25,524 nt of DNA from PWND01 sp964601515 (GTDB taxonomy: Bacteria; Bacteroidota; Bacteroidia; Bacteroidales; UBA7960), in contig CAZRNU010000034.1 of the NCBI GenBank assembly GCA_964601515.1, positions 1-25,524 on the forward strand, given 5' to 3'. How positions within the stretch are numbered: the first letter of the stretch is position 1; each line of letters begins with the position of its first letter. Of the stretch, positions 9,036 through 17,908 are shown piece by piece. Position numbers and translations under genes: made by a program. Under the pieces are notes generated by a model. The model ran no database searches and had not been told where the DNA came from. It was given only the letters and a program-made list of their open reading frames with translations.

Positions 9036-9830
9036 CTATATTATTTCGAACTTATCCCAATCATCTCCTACACGAAAACTTCTTCTGAAATCATACAATA
9101 TACTGTATGATAATTCAACTGTTTCAATAGATTCTTTTCCGGGTTTTAGTTGAATAAGATATTCCCCCTTTGGACTTATAATTGCAGAATCACCCGAATA
9201 TTCATTATCATTTGCATCAATTCCAACCCTGTTTACACCTGCAACATAACACTGATTTTCTATTGCTCTTGCAATAAGTAATGATTTCCAAGGGTGGTTT
9301 CTTGGTTTTGGCCAATTTGCCACGTATATCAAACAGTCGTATTCAAACCCATCAGCTTCTAAATAATTATTCTTACTCCATACAGGAAATCTTAGGTCAT
9401 AGCATATTAGTGGCAGAAACTTCCATCCCTTATATTTGATGATAGTTTTTTTGACGCCCGCGGTATAATTATTATGTTCTCCTGCAAATGTAAACAGATG
9501 CTTTTTGTCGTACTGATAAAATATACCATCCGGTTGAACCCAATAAAACCGATTAAAAAACTCTCCATTTTCTTTAGTAGCAATACTGCCTGCAATTACA
9601 GCTTTTTTCTCAGCTGAAGTTTGAATCATCCATTGAAATGTGTCTCCTTGTACACTTTCTGCAATAGGGTGGGGGTTCATAGAGAATCCCGTTGAAAACA
9701 TTTCCGGCAAAACTATGATGTCTGTTTGCTCTTTAATAGACGAAATTTTTTCTGAGAACATTTTTATATTCTCTTCATGAGATTCCCAAAAGAGCGAACT
9801 CTGAATTATGGTAATTCTTATATCTTGCAT
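9036..9830 (-). CDS. Omega-amidase, nitrilase superfamily (YafV/Nit2 type)
   Basis: This cytoplasmic nitrilase-superfamily amidase has 264 residues. It is expected to hydrolyse the terminal amide of 2-oxo acids such as 2-oxoglutaramate, releasing ammonia. The Glu-Lys-Cys triad is visible: E43 in LPEMFSTGFSM, K110 in YDKKHLF, and C143 in LICYDLRFPVW. LPEMFSTGF with the downstream FAGEHNNYTAG is characteristic of the YafV/omega-amidase branch, not of nitrilases or carbamoylases. The ATG at 9828-9830 lies inside the last codons of the upstream aminotransferase gene (13-base overlap), which implies translational coupling. An in-frame ATG 16 codons further upstream would give a basic Cys-containing extension with no family counterpart, so it is not used. 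The pairing with a glutamine/methionine-type aminotransferase supports the assignment; the physiological substrate is inferred. Confidence 0.88.
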   Translation of the reverse strand: MQDIRITIIQSSLFWESHEENIKMFSEKISSIKEQTDIIVLPEMFSTGFSMNPHPIAESVQGDTFQWMIQTSAEKKAVIAGSIATKENGEFFNRFYWVQPDGIFYQYDKKHLFTFAGEHNNYTAGVKKTIIKYKGWKFLPLICYDLRFPVWSKNNYLEADGFEYDCLIYVANWPKPRNHPWKSLLIARAIENQCYVAGVNRVGIDANDNEYSGDSAIISPKGEYLIQLKPGKESIETVELSYSILYDFRRSFRVGDDWDKFEII

Positions 9831-10975
9831 AATATTTCTGCAGCTTTTTCTAGAGTTTCTTCCGATTTTGCAAAACAAAATCGCAGTGTTTTATTGTTTA
9901 CAGTTGTAGAATAGAAAGATGACACCGGAACTGATGCAACGCCAAATTCTTTGCAAAGTTCTTCAGCAAATGCCATTTCGTCTTTCTCGCTAATAGAACT
10001 ATAATCAAGTAGTTGAAAATATGTTCCTGATGATGTAATAGGCTTAAATCTAGATTTTTTTATCTTTTCTAAAAAGAAATCTCTCTTTTCCTGATAAAAT
10101 TTTCCCAGATTTGTATAGTTGTCTTTATTTTTTAAAAATTCTGCAATAGCATATTGTACAGGTGTATTTGATGCAAATACCGTAAATTGATGTACTTTCC
10201 TAAACTCCTTCATAATATTTTCAGGGGCTACGCAATATCCTGTTTTCCACCCTGTTGCATGAAATGTTTTCCCAAATGAACATGTTACAATGCTTCTTTC
10301 GGCAAGTTTAGGATAGCGACAAACACTCTGATGTTCATATCTGTCGAAAATAATATGCTCATATACCTCATCACTTAAAATTATGATATCAGTATTCTTA
10401 GTTATCTTTTCAAGATTTATAAGATCTTCGGCAGTAAGAATAGTTCCTGTCGGATTATGAGGTGTATTTATTATTATCATTTTAGTTCTCGGGTTAATTA
10501 ATTTCTTAACCTGATTCCAATCAATCTTGTAATAAGGTGGGTTTAGTTGAACGCATATTGGCATTCCTCCTGCAAGTTTTATTGCTGGTATATAACTATC
10601 ATAAGCCGGTTCAAACACAATTACTTCATCATTCTCTCTAATTAATGATGTAATTGCAGAAAACAAAGCCTGTGTAGCACCTGCTGTAACGGTAATTTCA
10701 GTGTCAGGGTTGTACTGAGCTGAGTATAAATATTCAGTTTTTTCAGCAATAGCTTCTCTAAGTGCAACAACACCGGGCATTGGAGCATATTGATTATGAC
10801 CCGACTTCATATATTTATGCACCAAATCAATTAGTTTTTCTGAAACAGGAAAATCCGGAAACCCTTGTGAAAGATTTATGGCATTATGCTCAACGGCCAT
10901 TTTAGACATAACTGCGAATATTGATGTTCCGGTTTTTGGAAGTTTTGATGTTAGGCTGCCTTTATATGAATCCAT
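9818..10975 (-). CDS. PLP-dependent aminotransferase, methionine/glutamine transaminase type (YbdL-like)
   Basis: This is a class I/II fold-type I aminotransferase of 385 residues, soluble and cytoplasmic. It resembles the YbdL/kynurenine aminotransferase/glutamine transaminase K group, which transaminates methionine, glutamine or aromatic amino acids with 2-oxo acids. PLP-binding features are N174 in TPHNPTG, D202 and Y205 in SDEVYEH, the Schiff-base lysine K236 in SFGKTFHATGWKTGY, and the substrate-carboxylate arginine R365 near the C-terminus. The N-terminal INLSQGFPDFP matches the family. It is first in a two-gene unit with the omega-amidase. The pair could form the glutaminase II route, in which 2-oxoglutaramate made by glutamine-dependent transamination is removed by the amidase, for instance when recycling the methionine 2-oxo acid. 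A promoter with both boxes lies about 100 bases upstream. Confidence 0.9.
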   Translation of the reverse strand: MDSYKGSLTSKLPKTGTSIFAVMSKMAVEHNAINLSQGFPDFPVSEKLIDLVHKYMKSGHNQYAPMPGVVALREAIAEKTEYLYSAQYNPDTEITVTAGATQALFSAITSLIRENDEVIVFEPAYDSYIPAIKLAGGMPICVQLNPPYYKIDWNQVKKLINPRTKMIIINTPHNPTGTILTAEDLINLEKITKNTDIIILSDEVYEHIIFDRYEHQSVCRYPKLAERSIVTCSFGKTFHATGWKTGYCVAPENIMKEFRKVHQFTVFASNTPVQYAIAEFLKNKDNYTNLGKFYQEKRDFFLEKIKKSRFKPITSSGTYFQLLDYSSISEKDEMAFAEELCKEFGVASVPVSSFYSTTVNNKTLRFCFAKSEETLEKAAEILCKI

Positions 10976-11077
10976 GATTTTAATTCTCGTTATTTCTTTT
11001 AAAAAAGTTTTTTTTGATTGACAATTAGTATTGTTTTTTCGTAATTTTATTGTTTAATTAAGCTTTTAAATAAAGCA

Positions 11078-11107
11078 CAAAAATATAATAAAATCAGCAA
11101 ATTTCAA
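11078..11107 (-). promoter_or_regulatory. Bacteroidota promoter for the aminotransferase/omega-amidase operon
   Basis: On the minus strand a TTG (11105-11107) is followed after exactly 19 bases by TATTTTTG (11078-11085), matching the TTTG-N19-TAnnTTTG architecture except for the first T of the -33 box. The leader to the ATG at 10975 would be about 95 bases. Confidence 0.5.
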
Positions 11108-11167
11108 CGATTAGAAATTTTGAAAAAGTGAAGTATAGTGTTTATTAATTTATAAAACATCAAACAC

Positions 11168-12358
11168 ATGAAAACAATTGAAAATTATAACTTTAAAAAT
11201 AAGAAAGCAATTATTAGAGTTGATTTTAATGTGCCTTTAGATAAGGAATATAATGTAACTGATGACTCTAGAATTGTTGCAGCAATCCCTACAATAAAGA
11301 AAATTCTTTCTGATGGTGGTTCTGTTATTTTAATGTCGCATCTTGGCAGACCCAAAGATGGTCCGGAGTATAAATACTCTCTCAGGCATATTATCAACCA
11401 TTTATCGAAAGTACTCGAGCAAAATGTTAAATTCGCAGAAGATTGCATTGGCAAGGAAGCTGAAGAGCTTTCGACATCATTAAAGCCGGGAGAAGTTTTG
11501 CTTCTGGAAAACCTCAGATTCCATAAGGAAGAGGAAAAAGGTGATGAAGCTTTTTCCAAAAAGCTGGCTTCTCTAGCCGATGTGTATGTAAATGATGCTT
11601 TTGGAACCGCTCATCGTGCACATGCTTCTACAACAATTATTGCCAAATTTTTTCCTAATGATAAGATGTTTGGATTCCTTATAGCAAAAGAACTTGAGAG
11701 AATTGACAAGGTTTTAAACAATATTAAAAAACCTTTTACAGCAATTATTGGCGGTGCAAAAGTTTCTTCAAAAATTGAAATTTTAAATAATCTATTGGAT
11801 AAGGCCGATAATATTATTATCGGAGGCGGTATGATGTTTACGTTTATTAAAGCTAGAGGTGGAAAAATTGGTTCAAGTCTTGTTGAGGATGATTTTCTTC
11901 AAGTAGCAATTGATATTGAAGCGAAAGCCAGCAAACTGGGAGTTAAGCTTTTTATCCCTCAAGATGTTATTATTGCTGATTCTTTCTCAAATGACTCAAG
12001 GTTTAAAGCTGCAGATGCAGATTCAATTGATGATGGATGGATGGGATTAGATATTGGTCCAAAAAGCATAAAACAATTATCTGATGTAATTGAAAAATCT
12101 AATACATTGCTATGGAATGGTCCTATGGGTGTATTTGAAATGTCAAACTTTGCCTCCGGAACAAAAGCAATTGCAGAAGCCATTGTTAAATCTACCTCTA
12201 GAGGTGCATTCTCATTAATCGGTGGAGGAGATTCAGTAGCAGCTATAAACCAACTTAATCTTGCAGAACAAGTTAGTTTTGTTAGTACCGGCGGTGGTGC
12301 AATGCTGGAATATCTGGAAGGAAAAGTTTTGCCGGGAATACAGGCTATAATTGAATAA
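11168..12358 (+). CDS. pgk: Phosphoglycerate kinase
   Basis: This glycolytic enzyme transfers phosphate between 1,3-bisphosphoglycerate and ADP in the cytoplasm. The 396 residues match the normal bacterial length. The N-terminal substrate-binding motif RVDFNVP is at residues 17-23, SHLGRPK follows near residue 57, and HRAHAST and GGAKVSSK are present. The C-terminal nucleotide-binding elements include LLWNGPMGVFE and IGGGDSVAAINQ, ending with STGGGAMLEYLEGK. The ATG at 11168 is the only sensible start, and no Shine-Dalgarno sequence is seen. It is a single-gene unit, divergent from the aminotransferase operon and closed by a strong hairpin terminator. I found no TAnnTTTG box in its upstream gap. 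Confidence 0.98.
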   Translation: MKTIENYNFKNKKAIIRVDFNVPLDKEYNVTDDSRIVAAIPTIKKILSDGGSVILMSHLGRPKDGPEYKYSLRHIINHLSKVLEQNVKFAEDCIGKEAEELSTSLKPGEVLLLENLRFHKEEEKGDEAFSKKLASLADVYVNDAFGTAHRAHASTTIIAKFFPNDKMFGFLIAKELERIDKVLNNIKKPFTAIIGGAKVSSKIEILNNLLDKADNIIIGGGMMFTFIKARGGKIGSSLVEDDFLQVAIDIEAKASKLGVKLFIPQDVIIADSFSNDSRFKAADADSIDDGWMGLDIGPKSIKQLSDVIEKSNTLLWNGPMGVFEMSNFASGTKAIAEAIVKSTSRGAFSLIGGGDSVAAINQLNLAEQVSFVSTGGGAMLEYLEGKVLPGIQAIIE

Positions 12359-12360
12359 TA

Positions 12361-12390
12361 AAAAAGGTCACAAATTTTTGTGACCTTTTT
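12361..12390. terminator. Bidirectional intrinsic terminator between pgk and the hybrid kinase
   Basis: The arms AAAAAGGTCACAAA (12361-12374) and TTTGTGACCTTTTT (12377-12390) are perfect reverse complements. The A run on one side and T run on the other make a U-tract in either direction. It starts 3 bases after the pgk stop and touches the stop codon of the convergent kinase gene. Confidence 0.88.
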
Positions 12391-14750
12391 TATTTTCTTT
12401 CAGTATATTTCTCAATGATTTGAACCAACTTGTTTTCATCAATTGGTTTTGTTATATAATCATCCATTCCTGCTTCTATAAACCTATCACGGTCACCTTG
12501 AATAGCATATCCGGTAATTGCAATTATTGGGATATGTTTGCTTTTACCTGATTGATCTTCAATTTGTCGTATCTTCTTAGTTGCTTCGAATCCATCCATC
12601 TTTGGCATCTGACCATCCATTAAAACGATGTCAAAGTTGTCTTTTTGAAACTCTTCAACAGCTTTAATCCCATTGGAAGCCGTAATTACCTGCCACCCTT
12701 TAGATTTCAGGAAGCTAGCAATGTATAGCTGATTTATTGCATCATCTTCCGCAACTAATATTTTTATCAGCTTATTTGATTTAAACTGTTGTTTTGTTGA
12801 AGTTGGGTCTAATTCTGAAAGAATAGGACTGGTTTCCGAAACAATTAAGGGAATTTCAAAGCTGACAGTACTACCTTTCCCATATATACTTTCAAATACT
12901 ACATTACCGTTCATTAATTCAGCAAGCCTTTTAACAATACTTAGCCCCAGACCTGTTCCTTGGTACTCTTTTTTAGTTGATATGTCTAACTGCCTAAAGG
13001 ATTCAAATAGTTTTGAGATGTCTTTTTTTCTTACTCCTACACCGGTATCTTTAACTATAAACTTAAGTTTAACGTTGCTGTCTTTTCTGTATGTTTGAGT
13101 AACTTGTAGTAATATTTTTCCTGAATTTGTAAATTTTACAGAATTACTAAGCAGATTGTTTAAAATTTGAACAATTTTTTGTTCATCTCCATAAAGCGTA
13201 TTAATTATATCTTTCTCAATTTTTGTTTCAAATTCAAGATTCTTTTGAGAACATATTGGTTCATAAAGCTTTATGACTTTTGATATTAGTTTGCTTAATT
13301 CAAATTCTGAGTAAGTTATATCAACTTTGTTTGCTTCAATTTTTGAAAAATCAAGAATATCGTTTAATATGTTTAACAGCGTTCTACCGGAGAGCAAAAT
13401 TGAATTTAAATACTTCTTTTGACTATCGTCTAGTTCTGTTTTTGATAATGTGTTTGCCATCCCAATAATAGCATTCATAGGATTTCTAATTTCATGACTC
13501 ATATTAGCAAGAAACTCACTCTTTGCCACATTAGATCTTTCAGCTACTTCTTTTGCCCTAATTAGCTCTTCTTTTTCTATTCTTTCTGTAACATCTCTTG
13601 AAACACATACAATCTCTTCAACTAAATTCGTATGTGGATTGTAAACTACTTGATTAGTAGTTTCAAACCAGATATATTGACCATTTTTCTTGCGAATTCT
13701 ATAACTCTCTATTAATGAAGTTGTTTTATTCTCTAGTAAATATATATGATTTCGTCGTATATCCTCAATATCATCAGAGTGAATAAATTTGTAAATGGAT
13801 AAGCCTGTCATTTCTTTCGCATCATACCCTAAAAGTTTTTTACAAACAGGAGAAACGTAAAGAAATGTTCTATCCCAACTATGCTTAGAAATTAAGTCGC
13901 TCGAATTGTCTGCTAGTATTCTGTACCTTTCTTCGCTAAGTCTAAGACTTTCTTCAACTTTTTTTCTTTCGGAAATATTTCTAATAGTGCCAATAATCTT
14001 TTCAGGGTTATTTTCGATATCGTATATTATCTTGGCAGTTAAAGAGCATGGAATATTTGCTTTATGTTTGGTTGAAAGAGTAACTTCAAAATCACTAATC
14101 ATACCTTGATTATGGATTATATCAAGAAAATCTTTCTCAAAACTTTTGTTGTCGAATAAAGGTTTATTAATTAAATCTTCTTTTGAGTATTTGAAAATTG
14201 TTTTAATTGACGGTGAAAGCTCTTTAATAACTCCTGACGGAGTTAGTTCAAAATATACATCAAGAATATTTTCGAAAATACTTCTATATTTTTCTTCACT
14301 TTTCTTTAATGCTAATTGAGATTCGATTAGTTTTTTTTCAATAGCTATATTGTTAATAACTTGAAGAACCACATTTGGCATCAAGCTTAAAAAATTAGAA
14401 TCTTTAATAATGTAATCAAGTGCGCCAAGCCTCATCATATCCACCGCAGTCTTCTCGTCTCCATGACCTGTAATAATAACAAAGGGAACTTCTTTCTTGT
14501 TGCTCTTGAGAGTTCTTATAAGAAACTCCCCATTCATATCAAATAATTGATAGTCTAGTAAAAGTATTTTATTAGAATCATCATTTTTTTCAAAATATTC
14601 AAGAGTTTCATTACCTGTATGAAATCCAATTGATTTTATAAATACCTTTTCTAGAGCTCGTTGAATCAATATATTAAGAGATATATCATCCTCCACAATT
14701 ATAATTGTAAAGGCACTTAAGTTGCTATTATCCTTAATGATTTTGTTCAT
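12390..14750 (-). CDS. Hybrid sensor histidine kinase (REC-PAS-PAS-HisKA-HATPase-REC)
   Basis: This is a cytoplasmic hybrid histidine kinase of 786 residues with no membrane segment. In order: a receiver domain (about 13-130; acidic pocket E20/D21/D22, phospho-acceptor D66, K116), a PAS domain (about 152-262), a second PAS domain (about 272-392), a dimerisation/phosphoacceptor helix with H419 in MSHEIRNPMN, a HATPase domain (N box near N532-N536, DTGVG 568-572, GTGLGLSIVK 598-607), and a C-terminal receiver (about 662-782; D712, K768). Receivers at both ends suggest it accepts phosphate or input from an upstream kinase and passes it on within a relay. The three upstream genes on the same strand encode a receiver, a kinase and another receiver, which makes a phosphorelay plausible. 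It has its own promoter at 14818-14848. The signal sensed is unknown. Confidence 0.93.
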   Translation of the reverse strand: MNKIIKDNSNLSAFTIIIVEDDISLNILIQRALEKVFIKSIGFHTGNETLEYFEKNDDSNKILLLDYQLFDMNGEFLIRTLKSNKKEVPFVIITGHGDEKTAVDMMRLGALDYIIKDSNFLSLMPNVVLQVINNIAIEKKLIESQLALKKSEEKYRSIFENILDVYFELTPSGVIKELSPSIKTIFKYSKEDLINKPLFDNKSFEKDFLDIIHNQGMISDFEVTLSTKHKANIPCSLTAKIIYDIENNPEKIIGTIRNISERKKVEESLRLSEERYRILADNSSDLISKHSWDRTFLYVSPVCKKLLGYDAKEMTGLSIYKFIHSDDIEDIRRNHIYLLENKTTSLIESYRIRKKNGQYIWFETTNQVVYNPHTNLVEEIVCVSRDVTERIEKEELIRAKEVAERSNVAKSEFLANMSHEIRNPMNAIIGMANTLSKTELDDSQKKYLNSILLSGRTLLNILNDILDFSKIEANKVDITYSEFELSKLISKVIKLYEPICSQKNLEFETKIEKDIINTLYGDEQKIVQILNNLLSNSVKFTNSGKILLQVTQTYRKDSNVKLKFIVKDTGVGVRKKDISKLFESFRQLDISTKKEYQGTGLGLSIVKRLAELMNGNVVFESIYGKGSTVSFEIPLIVSETSPILSELDPTSTKQQFKSNKLIKILVAEDDAINQLYIASFLKSKGWQVITASNGIKAVEEFQKDNFDIVLMDGQMPKMDGFEATKKIRQIEDQSGKSKHIPIIAITGYAIQGDRDRFIEAGMDDYITKPIDENKLVQIIEKYTERK

Positions 14751-14817
14751 TTTGCTTTTCTGATATATATAATCTATATCCTATCGAAAAATACCATTCT
14801 AGGCAGCTGAATGATAA

Positions 14818-14848
14818 CAAATTTACGATATTATTGCATTCAGGCAAT
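14818..14848 (-). promoter_or_regulatory. Bacteroidota promoter for the hybrid kinase gene
   Basis: On the minus strand ATTG (14845-14848) is followed after exactly 19 bases by TAAATTTG (14818-14825), an exact -7 box with a three-of-four -33 box. It lies in the 137-base gap upstream of the ATG at 14750, with a leader of about 60 bases. Confidence 0.6.
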
Positions 14849-14887
14849 TAATAATTAAATAATTTGAAGTTTTGCAGAAAATTTGCT

Positions 14888-15322
14888 TTAGGCTAATTTT
14901 GGCACCTGTACAATTTTAAGAAAGAAACCTAATCTTTTTATAACATCAATGAACTTTTCGTAATCGATTGGTTTAACGATATACGAATTACAACCTAGCT
15001 GATGGCAGGTTTCTATTTCCTGAGGGTTATCGGTGGTTGTAATCATAATTACCGGAATTTTTTTCAATACTTCATGTTGTTTTAGAGTTTCAAGCACTTC
15101 TATGCCTCCTATATTGGGCATTTGAATGTCAAGAAGTAAAATATATCCTTTTTTGTGTATTACTCCACTAGTAATTTGTTCATCAAAAAAGTCTAAAATT
15201 AGTTTACCATTTGAAAAATGTAAAATCGGGTTTGAAATTCCTGATCTTTGAAGATTTCTCTTAATCAAGAGTGCATGTCCTTCATCATCTTCTCCAATAA
15301 CAACATTAACATCTAGTTCCAT
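14888..15322 (-). CDS. Single-domain response regulator, Rcp1-like
   Basis: This stand-alone receiver protein has 144 residues and no output domain. The phospho-acceptor is D65 in LLLDIQMPNIGG, the acidic pocket is E11-D12-D13, the Thr switch lies in ITTTDNP, and the conserved lysine is K117 in IVKPID. The ITTTDNPQEIETCHQLGCNSYIVKPI pattern is typical of the Rcp1-like receivers that accompany phytochrome-type or PAS kinases. It likely receives phosphate from the PAS kinase encoded 77 bases upstream on the same strand. I found no TAnnTTTG box in that gap, so co-transcription with the kinase is likely. It could serve as a phosphate shuttle to the hybrid kinase downstream. Confidence 0.92.
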   Translation of the reverse strand: MELDVNVVIGEDDEGHALLIKRNLQRSGISNPILHFSNGKLILDFFDEQITSGVIHKKGYILLLDIQMPNIGGIEVLETLKQHEVLKKIPVIMITTTDNPQEIETCHQLGCNSYIVKPIDYEKFIDVIKRLGFFLKIVQVPKLA

Positions 15323-15399
15323 AAATAAATAGTCATTTGTTAGTAATTGCTGACTATATTATTTTACACCAAATAATTAAAAAAGTTTCAGGATTTAAT

Positions 15400-17394
15400 T
15401 TAATTTGCTGGCAATTCTATGAAGAAGCAGCTACCTTGGCTATCATTATTTGCTGCATAAATATTACCATTATGCTTCTCAACAATTTTCTTAACAATAG
15501 ACAAGCCAAGTCCCTCTCCGGTATTGTCATTAGACAAGCGATAAAATATTTTAAAAATTTCTTCCAGTTTGTTCTCCGGAACCCCAATACCGTTATCCTT
15601 TATATAATATGTAATCATTCCATCTTCTTTACTCCCTCCAATTTCGATAATAGGAGGTAGGTTTGGGTGTGTGTATTTAAGAGCATTGGCAAGCAAATTT
15701 GAAAATACCATATTCAACATCAGCACATCAGCATTGCATGGTGGCAGTTTTTTCATGATAATTTCTGCTTTTTTCTGATTAATTTGAAATGAGAAATTTT
15801 GAAGAACATCAGCAACAAACTCATTCATGTTTATTGTTTTTATCTTTAGTGATTCTCTTCCAAGTCTTGAGATTTTCAATAACCCTGCTATTAAAGCATC
15901 CATTTTTTTTGTACTGGCTTGAATATATTCCAAACATCCCGGTATTTCTTCAAAAATGAAGCTATATATGTCTGAAAATTCTTTTAGCTTCTCTTTCTGA
16001 TTGCTTGACATACTTTCAGAAATACCTTTTGACAATTTACTTAATTCATAACTAAAGCCCTCAATGTTAATAAGTGGACTTCTTAAATCGTGTGAAGCGA
16101 TATAAACTATTTGTTCTAATTCTTTATTCTTCTCTAACAATTCATTATTAAGCCGTTGGATGTCATTTGTTTGTTTTATTCTTTCAGTAATGTCTATTGA
16201 TACTGCGAAAATTGCAATAGTTTTTAATTCATCATCTTTTATTAAAGATGTAGATAAATACACAGGAAACTCTTTCTTGTTTTTTCGGATATTTAATAAT
16301 TCTCCCTGCCAAAATCCTTTTAATCTTGCTTCTTTTATTTCGTCAAGTAGTTTGTCAGAATTATTTTTTGAAACAATAATATTTACATTTTTCCCAATCA
16401 CTTCAGATTCGGTATATCCGTATGTTTTAAGGAAGGCTTTGTTTACGTATTGTATAATGTTATTCTCATCTGTTATATTAACGCATTCGCTTACTTCTTT
16501 AACTGCATGTCCTAAAATTTTGATAGTTTTATCCTTTTCAATTCTCTCAGTAATATCATGAACAATAAACAACAATTGTTTTGCTCCTATAGGAACAAAT
16601 TGTGCTTCAAAGAACAATAGTTTATTGTTATCTGATAGGCAAAAATCTAATTGTGTAGTTTTATTTGAATTTATTGCGATATCTTTATAAAAAGTAATAT
16701 CTGTAGCAACTTCGGCCCTAAATAATTCATGAATAAAAACTGCTTTTGAAGGGTGAGTTTCAAAAAAATGAAATGTTCTATTTCCAAAATCTTGAGAATC
16801 TATTATTCTGCCTTTTTCGTCAATGTTAAAAATAAGATTCGGTATGGCATTTAGAAATGCCTTATACTGCTCTCTGCTTTCAATCAGCATTTGCTCATTA
16901 CTTTTATTTATTGTAATATCAGCAAGGCTAACAATACATTGGTTAAACCCCTTTATTGGAGTTAGTTTGCAAATACAATGTTTTTCTTCTCCAAATTTAT
17001 TGGTGATTCTTAGTTCGGTTTGTTTCTCAGTATTTTTCCCGTCAGAAAATACATGATTTGCATAATCGTAAAACTTCTTTGAATCAGATATGTGCACCAA
17101 TTCTTTTAGATTTAAAATACCGTCCGTTTCACTTCTACTATAACCTGCTAATTTTTTAAATTCAGAATTTGATAGAAGTATAATTAAGTCTTTATCTATA
17201 AGGAGTGTACAAGTTCCTGTATTATCAAATAATGTTCTATAGAGGTTTTCTCGTTTTAATATATTTATTGCTTTCTTTTTGTAAATAGATTTATTTCTTC
17301 GAAGTGAAATCCAATACCCAATTGAAAGTAGTATTAATACAAGTAAAAATACTAGCGTAATATATAAAGTATTAATGAAAAGCAGAATTTTCAT
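15400..17394 (-). CDS. Membrane-anchored PAS sensor histidine kinase
   Basis: This histidine kinase has 664 residues. One N-terminal transmembrane segment (about 8-29) leaves almost no external domain, so sensing is probably intracellular or membrane-proximal. Three PAS domains follow (about 48-165, 172-285 and 292-405), ending in DITxxx/DITERI linkers. The HisKA helix has H435 in IASHDLRSPL and the HATPase domain has N566/N570, DNGIG 600-604 and GEGLGLSIVKK around 626-636. ASHDLRSPL is the phytochrome-like subtype that usually partners single-domain Rcp1 receivers, and such a receiver gene lies directly downstream. A receiver gene also lies upstream. No GAF/PHY chromophore domains are present, so it is not itself a phytochrome. 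A TATATTTG box is located about 36-43 bases before the ATG. Confidence 0.93.
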   Translation of the reverse strand: MKILLFINTLYITLVFLLVLILLSIGYWISLRRNKSIYKKKAINILKRENLYRTLFDNTGTCTLLIDKDLIILLSNSEFKKLAGYSRSETDGILNLKELVHISDSKKFYDYANHVFSDGKNTEKQTELRITNKFGEEKHCICKLTPIKGFNQCIVSLADITINKSNEQMLIESREQYKAFLNAIPNLIFNIDEKGRIIDSQDFGNRTFHFFETHPSKAVFIHELFRAEVATDITFYKDIAINSNKTTQLDFCLSDNNKLLFFEAQFVPIGAKQLLFIVHDITERIEKDKTIKILGHAVKEVSECVNITDENNIIQYVNKAFLKTYGYTESEVIGKNVNIIVSKNNSDKLLDEIKEARLKGFWQGELLNIRKNKKEFPVYLSTSLIKDDELKTIAIFAVSIDITERIKQTNDIQRLNNELLEKNKELEQIVYIASHDLRSPLINIEGFSYELSKLSKGISESMSSNQKEKLKEFSDIYSFIFEEIPGCLEYIQASTKKMDALIAGLLKISRLGRESLKIKTINMNEFVADVLQNFSFQINQKKAEIIMKKLPPCNADVLMLNMVFSNLLANALKYTHPNLPPIIEIGGSKEDGMITYYIKDNGIGVPENKLEEIFKIFYRLSNDNTGEGLGLSIVKKIVEKHNGNIYAANNDSQGSCFFIELPAN

Positions 17395-17429
17395 CCTAGT
17401 TGAATATGTTGTATAACTATATACCTATG

Positions 17430-17437
17430 CAAATATA
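17430..17437 (-). promoter_or_regulatory. Putative -7 promoter box for the PAS kinase gene
   Basis: The minus strand reads TATATTTG, an exact TAnnTTTG match, about 36 bases before the ATG at 17394. No clear -33 box is found at 19-21 bases. Confidence 0.42.
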
Positions 17438-17478
17438 AAGCTATTTAAAAAGTTTATGAAAAACCGGTAAAATTTATT

Positions 17479-17877
17479 TTATGAATAGTCTCTTAAATCT
17501 AAAAGAGTAATTAGATTTGAGATTACTTGCTGCAAATATTCAATGCATGTTTCACTTTTAACAAGATAATTATAAACTCCCAATTCTTGAGTTTTTGCAA
17601 CCACATCTATGTCTCTTTGAGCGGAGACAACAATAACATTGATTTTGGGATTAAAATTTTTGATTCTTTTAATAAGCTCAATTCCAGATATATCAGGCAG
17701 CATTAAATCCACAATTACAATATCAGGGTTTTCACTGATGTTATTAAGCAAATCAGAGCCATTTGCAAAATTGGAAATAGAAACATTAGCAATTGAACTT
17801 AAACACAATTTAAGCAACATCCCTTCAGTTTTGTTATCTTCAATTACAAATATTTTGCGAGTGATTTCTTTTTCCAT
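17479..17877 (-). CDS. Single-domain response regulator
   Basis: This stand-alone CheY-like receiver has 132 residues. The acidic pocket E13-D14, the phospho-acceptor D57 in IVDLMLPDISG, a Ser switch residue in VVSAQRD, and K107 in YLVKSE are all present, so it should be phosphorylatable. The C-terminus adds only a short helix and no DNA-binding or enzymatic domain. It lies 84 bases upstream of the PAS kinase on the same strand and has its own -7 box. It could be an alternative target of that kinase or a phosphate sink; the partner is inferred from position only. Confidence 0.9.
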   Translation of the reverse strand: MEKEITRKIFVIEDNKTEGMLLKLCLSSIANVSISNFANGSDLLNNISENPDIVIVDLMLPDISGIELIKRIKNFNPKINVIVVSAQRDIDVVAKTQELGVYNYLVKSETCIEYLQQVISNLITLLDLRDYS

Positions 17878-17908
17878 TTAAATTGTGTTGATATAATTTT
17901 AAATCAAT

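Noticed and set aside
9831..9878. Longer N-terminus for the omega-amidase
   Set aside because: It would deepen the overlap with the aminotransferase gene and add basic residues not seen in the nitrilase family; the ATG at 9830 begins right before the first beta strand.
15400..17394. Bacteriophytochrome
   Set aside because: The kinase core and Rcp1-like partner resemble phytochrome systems, but there are only PAS domains and no GAF/PHY chromophore region.
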